From Neptunicella sp048268085 (GTDB lineage Bacteria; Pseudomonadota; Gammaproteobacteria; Enterobacterales; Alteromonadaceae): a DNA stretch of 64,000 nt. The notes beneath the pieces were generated by a model. That model searched no databases. It was not told the DNA's origin and worked only from the letters and a program-made list of their open reading frames with translations. A program made the position numbers and the translations under genes. Of this stretch, positions 16,407 through 26,418 are shown in pieces; the stretch's first letter is position 1, and every line of letters starts with the position of its first letter. Location of the stretch: NCBI RefSeq assembly GCF_048268085.1, contig NZ_JBLWWF010000004.1, forward strand, positions 124,001-188,000, in the 5' to 3' direction.

Positions 16407-19234
16407 TATTTGGTCCCTTGATTAATGGTTAATGCATTTTCTACCAATGTTTTTTGTTGCTGATTATGCACTGATATATAACCAACCGCAGGTGATGCTG
16501 AGGCTTCACGGCCAGCATACGTTAATTTGGCACCTTCAGGAATTGACGCCCAGAAATTATGTTGCATGCAATACCATGCACCTTGGTTTTGAGGTTCTTC
16601 CTGACACCATACCCAATCTTTAACATGCTGATAATCGGCCAGAGCCTTTTCAATATCAACATGAGGGAAAGGATACAGTTGTTCAATACGGATAATTGCC
16701 ACATCAGTCTGTTCGTCTTTACGACGTTGTTCTAATAAATCGTAATAAACCTTACCAGAACACATAACCACTCGTTTAACCTGCTTCGCATCGATTTCAT
16801 CAATCTCGCCAATCACGTTATGGAATACACCTTCCGCTAGTTCTTCCAGACTGGATACTGCTAAGGAATGGCGTAAAAGTGATTTTGGCGACATAACAAT
16901 TAGCGGGCGACGCATGGGACGAACGACCTGACGACGGATCATGTTATACACCTGAGCTGGTGTTGAAGGCACGCATACTTGCATGTTGTGGTCGGCACAA
17001 AGCTGTAAAAAGCGTTCTAAACGCGCTGAACTATGCTCTGGTCCCTGTCCTTCGTAGCCATGCGGTAATAATAGGGTCAAACCACACAACCGCCCCCATT
17101 TCTGCTCACCTGAGCTTAAGAATTGGTCAATAACAACTTGAGCACCATTGGCGAAGTCACCAAATTGAGCTTCCCAAATCGTTAAAGCCCCCGGCTCGGC
17201 TGTGGCATAACCATACTCAAACGCCAACACGGCTTCTTCGGACAATACCGAGTCATAAATTTCAATCGGGCCTTGCTTATCACTCATATGTTGCAGAGGC
17301 ATATAAGTCGAAGCATCTGTTTGATTATGAATAACTGCATGTCGATGGAAGAAGGTACCACGGCCAGAATCTTGACCCGTAAAACGGATCCGCGATCCCT
17401 GTTCAACAATTGAGGCATAAGCCAATATTTCTGCACAGCCCCAATCAAGTGGTTTTTCACCACTAATCATTGAAATGCGGTCTTGATATAATTTTGCAAC
17501 ACGCGCCTGTAATTTCACATTTTCAGGATAACTACAAACCTTATTGCCCAGTTCCTTAATTTGCTCAACACTCAATGATGCATCATAAGGTACGGTCCAC
17601 TCTTGACCAATATAAGGAGACCAGTCGACCGAATGCTCAGTCATTGGACGCCATTCTTCTACGACACAGGCACCATGATCAAGTGCTGAACGATAATCGG
17701 CAATCAGCTTGTCAATTTCATGTTGGCTAATAGTATTTTCAGCCAGCAGCTGCTGGGCATACAGTTCGCGCGGGACTGGATGTTTTTTGATCTTTTTATA
17801 CATCAACGGTTGAGTTGCATCGGGTGTATCGGCTTCGTTATGGCCGTGACGACGATAACAAACCAAGTCAATCATCACATCTCGTTTAAACTTGTTACGG
17901 TAATCCAACGCCAACTGTGTAACAAAAATAACCGCTTCAGGATCATCCGCATTAACATGGAAAATAGGCGCCTGCACCATTTTGGCTATATCGGTACAGT
18001 ATTGAGTTGAACGGGTATCTTCTTTATTGGAGGTGGTAAATCCAACCTGATTATTAATAACAATACGTACCGTTCCACCCACAGAGAAACCACGGGTTTG
18101 GGACATATTAAAGGTTTCTTGCACCACACCTTGACCGGCAATGGCTGAGTCACCATGGATAGTAATAGGTAATACGGTTGAACCATCATTGCACTGACGA
18201 CGATCCAGACGTGCTCTTACCGAGCCAATAACCACTGGGTTGACGATTTCAAGATGCGATGGGTTAAAGGCCAACGCCAAATGTAAATCACCGCCAGGCG
18301 TAGCAAAGTCAGAAGAATAACCAGCGTGATATTTAACATCACCTGAACTAAGCGATTCATCATGTTTACCGGAAAACTCATCAAATAATACTGACGGGTT
18401 TTTTCCTAATACGTTGACTAATACGTTCAAGCGTCCACGGTGAGCCATGCCAATAACCACTTCTTTAGCGCCATTGACTCCCGCGTGACTAATTAGGCTT
18501 TTCAACATTGGAATTAACGCATCTCCACCTTCCAGAGAAAAACGTTTTGCCCCCGGGAACTTGGAACCGAGGTACTTTTCCATACCATCTGCGGCAATTA
18601 ATCCTTTAAGAATTGAAATTTTGCTATCACGACTGAATTCTGGCTTAGCCTGTACCGATTCAATACGCTGCTGTAACCAACGCTTTTGCTCAGTGTTGGT
18701 GATATGCATATATTCAGCCCCAATCGAACTGCAGTAGGTTCGATTTAATGACTTGAACAACTCACCTAATGGCATAGTTTCTTTACCTACGGCATAAGAA
18801 CCTACGCTAAAAACAGAGTCGAAATCTTGCTCGGTTAATTCATGATGAGAAAGCTCCAGATCTCTTACCCGTTCTTGTTTCCACAAATCAAGAGGATCAA
18901 GATTGGCTTGTTCATGACCGCGGAAGCGATAAGCATTAATAAGTTGTAAAACTTTAACTTGCTTGGCATCGGAGGCATTTGCGGTTGCCGGAGCGGAAGT
19001 GCGTCCCAAAGGACCAAGTTGAGCCATTTTCTTAAACAACTCGCGCACATCACTATGATTGGTTTCTATCTCTACACCCTCTAAACGAGGAAGTTGATCG
19101 AAGATGTCGCGCCATTGCGGCTCCACATCTTGTGGATTTTCAAGATAGGCTTCGTAAATTTCTTCTATGTAAGCTGCGTTACCACCAGCCATGTAGGATG
19201 ATTCCCACCATGCTTTCATCGCGCTTTTTTGCAT
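16406..19234 (-). CDS. sucA: 2-oxoglutarate dehydrogenase E1
   Basis: Thiamine-diphosphate enzyme that decarboxylates 2-oxoglutarate and passes the succinyl group to the SucB lipoyl arm. 942 residues, the family length. The N-terminal binding segment (YMAGGNAAYIEEIYEAYL), the active-site GMAHRGRLNVLVNV, and C-terminal PHGYEGQGPEHSSARLERFL are all present. ATG 19234 is preceded by a GGGACA-type ribosome site. It lies 104 bases after sdhB with a hairpin between them. Confidence 0.98.
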   Translation of the reverse strand: MQKSAMKAWWESSYMAGGNAAYIEEIYEAYLENPQDVEPQWRDIFDQLPRLEGVEIETNHSDVRELFKKMAQLGPLGRTSAPATANASDAKQVKVLQLINAYRFRGHEQANLDPLDLWKQERVRDLELSHHELTEQDFDSVFSVGSYAVGKETMPLGELFKSLNRTYCSSIGAEYMHITNTEQKRWLQQRIESVQAKPEFSRDSKISILKGLIAADGMEKYLGSKFPGAKRFSLEGGDALIPMLKSLISHAGVNGAKEVVIGMAHRGRLNVLVNVLGKNPSVLFDEFSGKHDESLSSGDVKYHAGYSSDFATPGGDLHLALAFNPSHLEIVNPVVIGSVRARLDRRQCNDGSTVLPITIHGDSAIAGQGVVQETFNMSQTRGFSVGGTVRIVINNQVGFTTSNKEDTRSTQYCTDIAKMVQAPIFHVNADDPEAVIFVTQLALDYRNKFKRDVMIDLVCYRRHGHNEADTPDATQPLMYKKIKKHPVPRELYAQQLLAENTISQHEIDKLIADYRSALDHGACVVEEWRPMTEHSVDWSPYIGQEWTVPYDASLSVEQIKELGNKVCSYPENVKLQARVAKLYQDRISMISGEKPLDWGCAEILAYASIVEQGSRIRFTGQDSGRGTFFHRHAVIHNQTDASTYMPLQHMSDKQGPIEIYDSVLSEEAVLAFEYGYATAEPGALTIWEAQFGDFANGAQVVIDQFLSSGEQKWGRLCGLTLLLPHGYEGQGPEHSSARLERFLQLCADHNMQVCVPSTPAQVYNMIRRQVVRPMRRPLIVMSPKSLLRHSLAVSSLEELAEGVFHNVIGEIDEIDAKQVKRVVMCSGKVYYDLLEQRRKDEQTDVAIIRIEQLYPFPHVDIEKALADYQHVKDWVWCQEEPQNQGAWYCMQHNFWASIPEGAKLTYAGREASASPAVGYISVHNQQQKTLVENALTINQGTK

Positions 19235-19255
19235 TGCTGTCCCTTAATCAGATCA

Positions 19256-19281
19256 AGACAAACCGGCCTTCCGGTTTGTCT
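19256..19281 (-). repeat. Perfect inverted repeat between sdhB and sucA
   Basis: AGACAAACCGG (19256-19266) and CCGGTTTGTCT (19271-19281) form an 11-base-pair stem with a 4-base loop. No T-run follows on either strand. An mRNA processing or stability hairpin separating sdhCDAB from sucAB is more likely than a terminator. Confidence 0.6.
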
Positions 19282-19338
19282 AACTAAGAACATTAAATAG
19301 TTTCAGTAGACGTTTGCCTACATCCTTCATACAGCTAT

Positions 19339-20049
19339 CTATACCGACCGTTGTAACAACATCGATTTAATTTTCCCGATGGCTTTAGTCGGATTTAGAT
19401 TTTTCGGACAAACACTCACACAATTCATAATACCGTGGCATCTGAATACACTAAACGCATCATCCAGTTCATTTAAACGTTGTTCTGTTGCAGTATCACG
19501 GCTATCCGCCAGGAACCGGTAAGCATGTAATAAACCTGCAGGTCCGATAAACTTATCCGGATTCCACCAGAATGACGGACAAGATGTCGAGCAACATGCA
19601 CATAAAATACATTCGTACAAACCGTCTAACTTTTCACGCTCTTCTGGTGACTGAAGATACTCACGAGCCGGAGGCTGAGTATTATCATTAATCAAATAAG
19701 GCTTAATTTTTTCATACTGCTGATAGAACTGGCTCATATCAACCACTAAATCACGTACGACAGGTAACCCGGGTAAAGGTCGTATGACAATTTTACCTTT
19801 GCCCAATGCTGACAATGGGGTAATACAGGCCAAGCCGTTTTTACCATTTAAATTCATGCCGTCAGAACCGCACACCCCTTCCCGGCATGAACGTCTGAAT
19901 GATAGTGTTGGATCCTGCTCTTTAAGCAAAATCAACGCATCCAGAACCATCATGTCCTGACCTTCGTTGACTTGCAGAGTATAGTCCTGCATGCGAGGAG
20001 CATTATCTACATCAGGATTATAACGATAAATTGAAAATGTCAATTTCAT
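19339..20049 (-). CDS. sdhB: Succinate dehydrogenase iron-sulfur subunit
   Basis: 236 residues. The plant-type [2Fe-2S] site is seen in SCREGVCGSDGMNLNGKNGL, and the ferredoxin-like half carries CILCACCSTSCP and CHGIMNCVSVCPKNLNP for the [4Fe-4S] and [3Fe-4S] clusters. It passes electrons from SdhA to quinone at SdhC/SdhD in the inner membrane. It lies 15 bases after the sdhA stop. Confidence 0.98.
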   Translation of the reverse strand: MKLTFSIYRYNPDVDNAPRMQDYTLQVNEGQDMMVLDALILLKEQDPTLSFRRSCREGVCGSDGMNLNGKNGLACITPLSALGKGKIVIRPLPGLPVVRDLVVDMSQFYQQYEKIKPYLINDNTQPPAREYLQSPEEREKLDGLYECILCACCSTSCPSFWWNPDKFIGPAGLLHAYRFLADSRDTATEQRLNELDDAFSVFRCHGIMNCVSVCPKNLNPTKAIGKIKSMLLQRSV

Positions 20050-20064
20050 CTGATTTAGCTCCTA

Positions 20065-21837
20065 TTAATAAGTACGGGCTTTCGGAGGGAAAGCATCGCG
20101 ACTGACAGGTGACATATTCACATTACGCTTAAGCATCGACTCAGTTTGAGGCGCATAGATACTGTGACATAACCAATCATCATCATTTCGATCCGGGAAG
20201 TCGATACGACTATGAGCACCACGACTTTCGGTACGGAAATTCGCCGCAACCGCCGTTGCATATGCGGTTTCCATCAAGTTGTCTAATTCCAGACATTCAA
20301 TACGTTGTGTATTGAAATCACTACTCTTGTCGTCAAGACGTGCTGATTTCAAACGTTCACGAATTTCTTTCAGTTCAGCCAAACCGGTTGCCATCGCTTC
20401 ACCTTCCCGGAATACAGAGAAGTTAAGCTGCATACACTGTTGCATATCCTTACGAATTTGCTCTGGGCTTTCACCTTTACCGGCTTCAGAACTTTCCCAA
20501 CGATTAAAGCGGGATAGAGACTGTTCAAGATCGGATGCTGACGCGTCAGCTTGTGGGCCAATTTCATTTAACGCATCGGCCAAGTGCAACCCGGTTGCGC
20601 GACCAAATACGACTAAGTCAAGTAATGAATTACCACCTAAACGGTTGGCACCATGCACAGATACACAAGCAATTTCACCACAGGCAAATAAGCCGTTAAT
20701 TGGCGTTTCTTTACCATTGGCATCAATGCTCAAGGCTTGACCATTTACGTTAGTTGGAATTCCGCCCATCATATAGTGACAAGTTGGAATAACTGGAATC
20801 GGTTCTTTAACCGGATCAACGTGAGCAAAGGTACGAGATAATTCACACACACCCGGTAAGCGAGATTCAAGCACTTCTTTACCTAAGTGATCTAGCTTCA
20901 ATTTCAGATGAGGTCCCCAAGGACCGTCACATGCTCGCCCTTCACGAATTTCAGTAATCATTGAACGGGCAACGACATCGCGACTGGCTAAATCTTTCGC
21001 ATTCGGAGCATAACGCTCCATAAAGCGCTCGCCATCTTTATTCAGCAGATAACCGCCCTCACCACGACAACCTTCAGTAACTAGCACGCCCGCTCCGGCA
21101 ATACCGGTTGGATGGAACTGCCACATTTCCATATCTTGCACCGGTACACCAGCGCGTAAGGCCATCCCCACACCATCACCAGTATTGATGTGTGCGTTGG
21201 TTGTTGAGGCATAAATACGACCAGCTCCGCCGGTAGCAAGCACCACGGCTTTGGATTTAAAGTAAACAACTTGTCCGGTTTCCATATCGATTGCTGTACA
21301 ACCGACCACGTCACCTTGCTGATTTTTAACTAAATCCAGGGCATACCATTCGCTAAATACCTTAGTTTTATTTTTAACGTTTTGCTGATACAACAAATGC
21401 AGCATCGCGTGACCAGTACGATCCGCTGCTGCGGCGGTACGAGCAGCTTGCTCTCCACCAAATTCTTTAGATTGACCACCGAAAGGACGCTGATAAACAC
21501 GACCATTTTCAAAACGTGAAAAAGGCAGTCCCATATTTTCTAATTCAATAATGGCTTCAGGACCGGTTTTACACATATATTCAATCGCGTCCTGGTCACC
21601 AATAAAATCGGAGCCTTTGACGGTGTCATACATATGCCATTCCCAGTTATCGTCATGGGCGTTACCTAAAGCGACTGTAATACCACCTTGCGCAGACACA
21701 GTATGAGAACGAGTCGGAAATACTTTGGATAATAAGGCACAGGATTTACCTGATTCGGAAATTTGTAACGCTGCGCGCATACCCGCGCCACCGGCGCCGA
21801 TAACGACGGCATCAAACTCATGTACAGGAATACTCAC
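20065..21837 (-). CDS. sdhA: Succinate dehydrogenase flavoprotein subunit
   Basis: 590 residues. FAD-binding N-terminus (DAVVIGAGGAGMRAALQ); the FAD-linking His is in RSHTVSAQGG. Active-site elements QFHPTGI, RGEGG and RSMITEIREGRA are present. It oxidises succinate to fumarate. The start is GTG 21837, directly abutting the sdhD stop, so coupling is likely. The ribosome site (GGGGTG) lies inside the sdhD end. Confidence 0.98.
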   Translation of the reverse strand: MSIPVHEFDAVVIGAGGAGMRAALQISESGKSCALLSKVFPTRSHTVSAQGGITVALGNAHDDNWEWHMYDTVKGSDFIGDQDAIEYMCKTGPEAIIELENMGLPFSRFENGRVYQRPFGGQSKEFGGEQAARTAAAADRTGHAMLHLLYQQNVKNKTKVFSEWYALDLVKNQQGDVVGCTAIDMETGQVVYFKSKAVVLATGGAGRIYASTTNAHINTGDGVGMALRAGVPVQDMEMWQFHPTGIAGAGVLVTEGCRGEGGYLLNKDGERFMERYAPNAKDLASRDVVARSMITEIREGRACDGPWGPHLKLKLDHLGKEVLESRLPGVCELSRTFAHVDPVKEPIPVIPTCHYMMGGIPTNVNGQALSIDANGKETPINGLFACGEIACVSVHGANRLGGNSLLDLVVFGRATGLHLADALNEIGPQADASASDLEQSLSRFNRWESSEAGKGESPEQIRKDMQQCMQLNFSVFREGEAMATGLAELKEIRERLKSARLDDKSSDFNTQRIECLELDNLMETAYATAVAANFRTESRGAHSRIDFPDRNDDDWLCHSIYAPQTESMLKRNVNMSPVSRDAFPPKARTY

Positions 21838-22185
21838 TTAAACACCCCACAATACAAATAAACCCACTACGCTATAACCAAACGCCAGCAAGTTTAATAA
21901 AAACTGAATAGTAGCCCTTAGACCCGGATTTTTAACATAATCGGTTAATACCTGCCAAAGACCAATGCGAACATGGATCATAATCGATACCAATGTTGCA
22001 AATGTGAATACTTTCATCCACAAAGAGGCAAACAAGCCTTGCCATATTTCGAAGGTAATTGTTGGTGTAGTAAGGAAGAAGCACAACATATATATTGTGA
22101 AGGCAAAAATAACCAATGCGGTTGTACGCAATGAAACAAAATCTTGTACACCATTACGTTTGAGAGCGGCCTGATTTGTTACCAT
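21838..22185 (-). CDS. sdhD: Succinate dehydrogenase membrane anchor subunit
   Basis: 115 residues from ATG 22185. A longer frame exists, but this start gives the usual SdhD length and overlaps the sdhC end by 7 bases (ATGGTAA). Three membrane helices are visible. The second holds the heme/quinone segment IMIHVRIGLWQVLTDYVK, equivalent to the conserved His and Asp-Tyr of SdhD. It anchors SdhAB to the inner membrane. Confidence 0.94.
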   Translation of the reverse strand: MVTNQAALKRNGVQDFVSLRTTALVIFAFTIYMLCFFLTTPTITFEIWQGLFASLWMKVFTFATLVSIMIHVRIGLWQVLTDYVKNPGLRATIQFLLNLLAFGYSVVGLFVLWGV

Positions 22186-22553
22186 AGTATTACCCCAACA
22201 ACGACAGTTAACACGACCCATAAAACAATAATGGCTTTAGCGCTATTATTACCCGAGTCAAGTTCTTCCCAATGTCCTAAATCCATCACCATATGACGTA
22301 ACCCACCCAAAACATGGTAAGTCAGTGCAGAAATGGTTCCTACAGTAATTATTTTTCCAAACCAGCTGGTCATGCATTGCTGTACGCAAAGAAAACCATC
22401 TGCTGAAGAAACTGATACCGCCCAAGCACCAATTACGAAAATTAGTGCAAAAAATAATGCCACACCAGTAGCACGATGGAGGATAGAGGATACAGCAGCT
22501 GGCGGAAAACTAATCGTATTAATTTGTAAATTTACTGGTCTTTGCTTTTTCAC
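22179..22553 (-). CDS. sdhC: Succinate dehydrogenase cytochrome b556 subunit
   Basis: 124 residues with three membrane helices. The conserved quinone-site segment SSILHRATGVALFF lies at about residues 22-35, and the heme-ligand region is in the second helix (YHVLGGLRHMVMDLGHWEE). First gene of the sdhCDAB-sucABCD cluster, divergent from gltA across 355 bases. Confidence 0.96.
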   Translation of the reverse strand: MKKQRPVNLQINTISFPPAAVSSILHRATGVALFFALIFVIGAWAVSVSSADGFLCVQQCMTSWFGKIITVGTISALTYHVLGGLRHMVMDLGHWEELDSGNNSAKAIIVLWVVLTVVVGVILW

Positions 22554-22908
22554 GATTTGTTGCCTGTTTAGTCCTATTCGAACTGGTTATTTTCATTATC
22601 ATCAAAAATAAGTAAATCTTATTTTCAACACCTGAAGGTTGTTCAGTCAAATGATTGATTAAAGCTATAAATAGTCAACTATACTGGAAACTATTCCGCT
22701 TCAGCTCAATCAGCGAAAGTATATCCAGCCATGTGACTAAATACAATTTTTGTTCCAAATTAGATAGTTACAAATTGGCCTTTAAACAACAAATGCACAA
22801 ATAATAATCGAAAATTCATTAAAATTGACTTCGCACTGCTTTATCAGTACAAATAGCGGCTATTTTTAATAGCTTAGACCACAGAAAAATTCTGAAGGAG
22901 AGCAACAA
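22554..22908. promoter_or_regulatory. Divergent sdhC/gltA control region
   Basis: 355 AT-rich bases without a gene. For gltA, TTGACT (22825-22830), a 17-base spacer and TACAAA (22848-22853) form a plausible sigma-70 promoter, and AAGGAGAG precedes the gltA ATG. On the other strand two TTGACT-like boxes occur about 80-130 bases upstream of sdhC, without a clear best -10. No strong operator palindrome was found. Confidence 0.55.
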
Positions 22909-24189
22909 ATGGCAGATAATAAAGCCACCTTGACGGTTGGTGGCAAGGAACTAGACCTCCCTGTACTAACCGGAACCGCTGGGCACCCAGTAATAGATAT
23001 TCGTAGTTTGGGCGCGAACGGTTACTTTACTTTTGATCCTGGTTTTATGGCCACCGGCTCTTGTGAGTCAGAAATAACTTATATCGATGGTGCTGAAGGC
23101 ATTCTATTACATCGGGGTTACTCGATCGAAGAATTGGCTCGTGAAGCCGATTACCTTGAAGTGTGCTACATGTTGTTACATGGTGAAGCGCCAAATTCAG
23201 AGCAATATGCCGAGTTTAAACAAACCATCACTCACCACACATTAATCCATGATCAAATCAATAATTTCTTCCGTGGATTCCGTCGTGATGCCCACCCAAT
23301 GGCAATGTTATGTGGCACTGTCGGGGCAATGGCCTCTTTCTATCACGATGACCTGAATATTACTGATGCGGACCAACGTTTACGTAGCGCGTATCGTCTG
23401 GTTGCCAAAATGCCAACTTTGGTTGCCATGTGTTACAAATACAACATTGGACAACCCTTTGTTTATCCAAGCAATAAACTGTCCTATGCAGAAAACTTCT
23501 TAAACATGATGTTCTCTGTACCGGCTGAACCGTACAAAATCAGTCCAGCAGTGGCCAGAGCGGTAGATAGAATTTTCACTTTACACGCTGACCATGAGCA
23601 AAATGCATCAACCTCGACGGTTCGTTTAGCAGGTTCTTCAGGTGCGAATCCTTATGCTTGTATTGCCGCAGGTGTAGCTTCTTTGTGGGGACCGGCTCAC
23701 GGCGGTGCGAACGAAGCCTGTCTGAACATGTTACAAGAAATTGGCAGCGTTGATCGTATTCCAGAGTTTATCAACAAAGCCAAGGATAAAAATGATCCGT
23801 TCCGTCTGATGGGCTTTGGTCATCGGGTTTATAAAAACTTCGATCCACGTGCCACTGTCATGCGCGAAAGCTGCCACGAAGTATTGGCAGAACTAAATAT
23901 TGATGATCCTTTGCTAGAAGTCGCAATGGAGCTTGAGCGTATTGCGCTAAGTGACCCCTACTTTGCTGAAAAGAAACTATTCCCGAACGTAGACTTCTAC
24001 TCAGGAATTATCCTAAAAGCAATTGGCATTCCGACCAATATGTTTACCTGTATCTTTGCATTAGCAAGAACTGTTGGATGGGTTTCTCACTGGCATGAAA
24101 TGCTAAGTCAACCGGGACAAAAAATTGGCCGTCCTCGTCAGTTGTATACGGGCCACGCCAAGCGTCCGTTTAATAAAATCGATAAATAA
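22909..24189 (+). CDS. gltA: Citrate synthase (type II)
   Basis: Condenses oxaloacetate and acetyl-CoA, the entry step of the TCA cycle. 426 residues, the length of the NADH-sensitive hexameric bacterial type. Catalytic motifs are seen: WGPAHGGANEACL and MGFGHRVYKNFDPRA with the two active His residues, and NVDFYSGI with the catalytic Asp. It has a strong ribosome site and ends just before a palindromic terminator. Confidence 0.98.
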   Translation: MADNKATLTVGGKELDLPVLTGTAGHPVIDIRSLGANGYFTFDPGFMATGSCESEITYIDGAEGILLHRGYSIEELAREADYLEVCYMLLHGEAPNSEQYAEFKQTITHHTLIHDQINNFFRGFRRDAHPMAMLCGTVGAMASFYHDDLNITDADQRLRSAYRLVAKMPTLVAMCYKYNIGQPFVYPSNKLSYAENFLNMMFSVPAEPYKISPAVARAVDRIFTLHADHEQNASTSTVRLAGSSGANPYACIAAGVASLWGPAHGGANEACLNMLQEIGSVDRIPEFINKAKDKNDPFRLMGFGHRVYKNFDPRATVMRESCHEVLAELNIDDPLLEVAMELERIALSDPYFAEKKLFPNVDFYSGIILKAIGIPTNMFTCIFALARTVGWVSHWHEMLSQPGQKIGRPRQLYTGHAKRPFNKIDK

Positions 24190-24212
24190 ACATTAGACGA
24201 TTCATAATTAGC

Positions 24213-24240
24213 AAAAGCCAGTCAATTGACTGGCTTTTTT
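24213..24240 (+). terminator. Terminator after gltA
   Basis: AGCCAGTCAATTGACTGGCT is a perfect palindrome followed by a T-run, starting about 25 bases after the gltA stop. It is a standard intrinsic terminator. Confidence 0.88.
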
Positions 24241-24347
24241 ATGTCTAACTGACTGCTTTGACGTTTAAATTAATCCCCCAATAGATCATCTACATATAAA
24301 ATGAAATCAATTAATCTATTGGCCACAATGGGAAAATAATTGGATAC

Positions 24348-25343
24348 CTAGACTTTTAATACCAGCTTGCCGAAGTTTTCACCTTTAAACAGCATCATGA
24401 GTGTCTGGGGAAAGTTGTCCAACCCTTCAACGACATGTTCTTTGGCTTTTAGTTTACCTTGTGCAATCCACCCCGCCATTTCACGGGCTGCATCTCCATA
24501 ATGTTTGGCGTTATCAAACACCACTATCCCTTCCATGCGGGCGCGATTAACCAGCAATGACAAGTAGTTTGCCGGTCCTTTAACCGCTGTGGTGTTGTTA
24601 TATTGACTGATAGCACCACAAATAACGATACGAGCATGTAAATTAATCCGAGTTAACACCGCATCGAGTATGTCACCGCCAACGTTATCAAAAAAGACAT
24701 CCACACCTTGCGGGCAATGTTGCTTTAACCCGGTCATCACATCACTATTTTTATAATCAATCGCCCCGTCAAACCCGAGTTCATTTATTAAATAATCGCA
24801 CTTTTCTTGTCCACCGGCGATCCCCACAACTCGACATCCTTTAATTTTAGCAATCTGCCCCACTACCGTTCCCACGGCACCTGCGGCGGCAGAAACCACA
24901 ACAGTTTCACCCGATTTGGGTAATCCGGTGTTTAATAAACCAAAATATGCGGTCATGCCCGGCATACCTAAAACCCCCAAATAACGTGGCAATGGTGCTA
25001 ATGCGGGATCCACTTTATGCAAACCGTTAGCTGCGATAACGGCATATTGCTGTACACCTAACATGCCATGCACATAATCACCGGGGCTAAAATCACTGCT
25101 GTTGGATTCAATGACTTTGCCAACACCACCGGCTCGCATGACTTCCCCTAACTTTACTGGTTCGATATATGACTTACCTTCATTCATCCAACCACGCATC
25201 GCCGGATCCAGCGACAAATACTCCACCTGCACCAAGACTTGATTGTTGGCTAACTCAGCCATGTCGGATTCTTTGAGTTGCCAATCCGTTTCTTTGGGTT
25301 CACCAATGGGTCTGGCAGACAAGATAAATTGTTTATTTTTCAT
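24348..25343 (-). CDS. NADP-dependent medium-chain oxidoreductase, CurA/leukotriene B4 dehydrogenase-like
   Basis: 331 residues from ATG 25343, chosen because AAAGGA lies 8 bases upstream; a further in-frame start at 25376 lacks support. MDR fold without the zinc-binding cysteines of alcohol dehydrogenases. Cofactor loop AAAGAVGTVVGQIAKIKG is near residue 150, followed by FDNVGGDILDAVL and GAISQYNNT. Relatives reduce enone double bonds (curcumin, alkenals) with NADPH. Substrate not predictable. Confidence 0.85.
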   Translation of the reverse strand: MKNKQFILSARPIGEPKETDWQLKESDMAELANNQVLVQVEYLSLDPAMRGWMNEGKSYIEPVKLGEVMRAGGVGKVIESNSSDFSPGDYVHGMLGVQQYAVIAANGLHKVDPALAPLPRYLGVLGMPGMTAYFGLLNTGLPKSGETVVVSAAAGAVGTVVGQIAKIKGCRVVGIAGGQEKCDYLINELGFDGAIDYKNSDVMTGLKQHCPQGVDVFFDNVGGDILDAVLTRINLHARIVICGAISQYNNTTAVKGPANYLSLLVNRARMEGIVVFDNAKHYGDAAREMAGWIAQGKLKAKEHVVEGLDNFPQTLMMLFKGENFGKLVLKV

Positions 25344-25426
25344 TTTGTTATTCCTTTCTTGCAGGGTTTTAAACACAATAAAGTAAAATGCATACCATTA
25401 GCATCGAACTTCTTCACTAAAAGGTT

Positions 25427-25972
25427 ATGATTATGAACTGGGACTATCTGCTGATTTTGGCAATTCTAGTCGGTTTTGCGCTTACTAGACGTTGGTTGAA
25501 TATGCTATTTGCCAAACTTGTCACCACCAAGCAAGCGACTATTCAGCGTAAACTGATGGTCCGCCAACTGGTGCTTATTGCCCATTCCATACTGTTTATT
25601 ATTTTAGGTACCCTGGTATTGGGTATTGATTACGGCCAATTTACCGTCTTTTTATCATCAACCTTCGCTGTACTAGGCATCGCCTTATTCGCCCAATGGT
25701 CAATTCTTAGTAACTTAACCGCGGGAGTACTAATCTTCTTTAACTTCCCTTATCGGGTGGGGGACTATATCAAAATTGCCAACAAAGATTATGATCTCGC
25801 TGGCATTATTGAAGAAATTAGCAGTTTCCATGTCCTAGTACGACATATTAACGGCGATCTTATTACCTACCCTAACAGCCTTATTCTGCAGACGCCGGTG
25901 ATCAAGTTAAGCGGACCTCCAACCAATATGGAAATATGCCCATTACCCACACTGGACAACCACTCAAAATAA
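25427..25972 (+). CDS. Short MscS-type mechanosensitive channel protein
   Basis: 181 residues, much shorter than the 286 of E. coli MscS. Three hydrophobic helices (about 5-30, 47-68 and 74-108) are followed by the MscS signature ALFAQWSILSNLTAGVLIFF with NFPYRVGDYIKI. The beta domain is present, but the usual C-terminal alpha/beta vestibule is cut to about 15 residues. ATG 25427 or 25433. It probably acts as a small-conductance channel or an auxiliary subunit. Confidence 0.82.
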   Translation: MIMNWDYLLILAILVGFALTRRWLNMLFAKLVTTKQATIQRKLMVRQLVLIAHSILFIILGTLVLGIDYGQFTVFLSSTFAVLGIALFAQWSILSNLTAGVLIFFNFPYRVGDYIKIANKDYDLAGIIEEISSFHVLVRHINGDLITYPNSLILQTPVIKLSGPPTNMEICPLPTLDNHSK

Positions 25973-25976
25973 AACC

Positions 25977-26324
25977 CTATTCAGACCATACGGCAAATTC
26001 ATTGCCATTAGGATCATTAAACTGAAAGCGACGTCCTCCTGGAAAACTGAATATGGGTTTGATAATAGTACCGCCCGCCTGCTCCACTTGTTGCAGGCTC
26101 TGTTCAATATTGTCGCTATACAATACGACCAACACACTGCCATTTTGAGTTTGGCAAGATAAATCCGTTTGATAAAATCCGGCACCGATCCCTGCATTGT
26201 TTACCGCGGTATAATCAGGCCCATAGTCGGTAAACTCCCATCCAAACACCTGATTAAAAAAGGTTTTGGTGTTTCCGATATTTGCTGACGGCATTTCAAT
26301 ATAGTCAATTTGGTGATGAGACAT
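25977..26324 (-). CDS. VOC-family (glyoxalase/bleomycin resistance-like) protein
   Basis: 115 residues forming one vicinal-oxygen-chelate module: IDYIEMPSANIGNTKTFFNQVF at the start and GGRRFQFNDPNGNEFAVWSE at the end, with a metal-type Glu. Members include glyoxalases, dioxygenases and antibiotic-binding proteins, so the reaction cannot be named. Convergent with the preceding MscS gene, ending 4 bases from it. ATG 26324. Confidence 0.8.
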   Translation of the reverse strand: MSHHQIDYIEMPSANIGNTKTFFNQVFGWEFTDYGPDYTAVNNAGIGAGFYQTDLSCQTQNGSVLVVLYSDNIEQSLQQVEQAGGTIIKPIFSFPGGRRFQFNDPNGNEFAVWSE

Positions 26325-26418
26325 AGCTAATCCTTTTACGATTAAATGTAATCCACAACAACTCGATAAAAGCGGTCGAGCCTACTTTATATTATACCAA
26401 TCCAGTTTGATTAGGAGC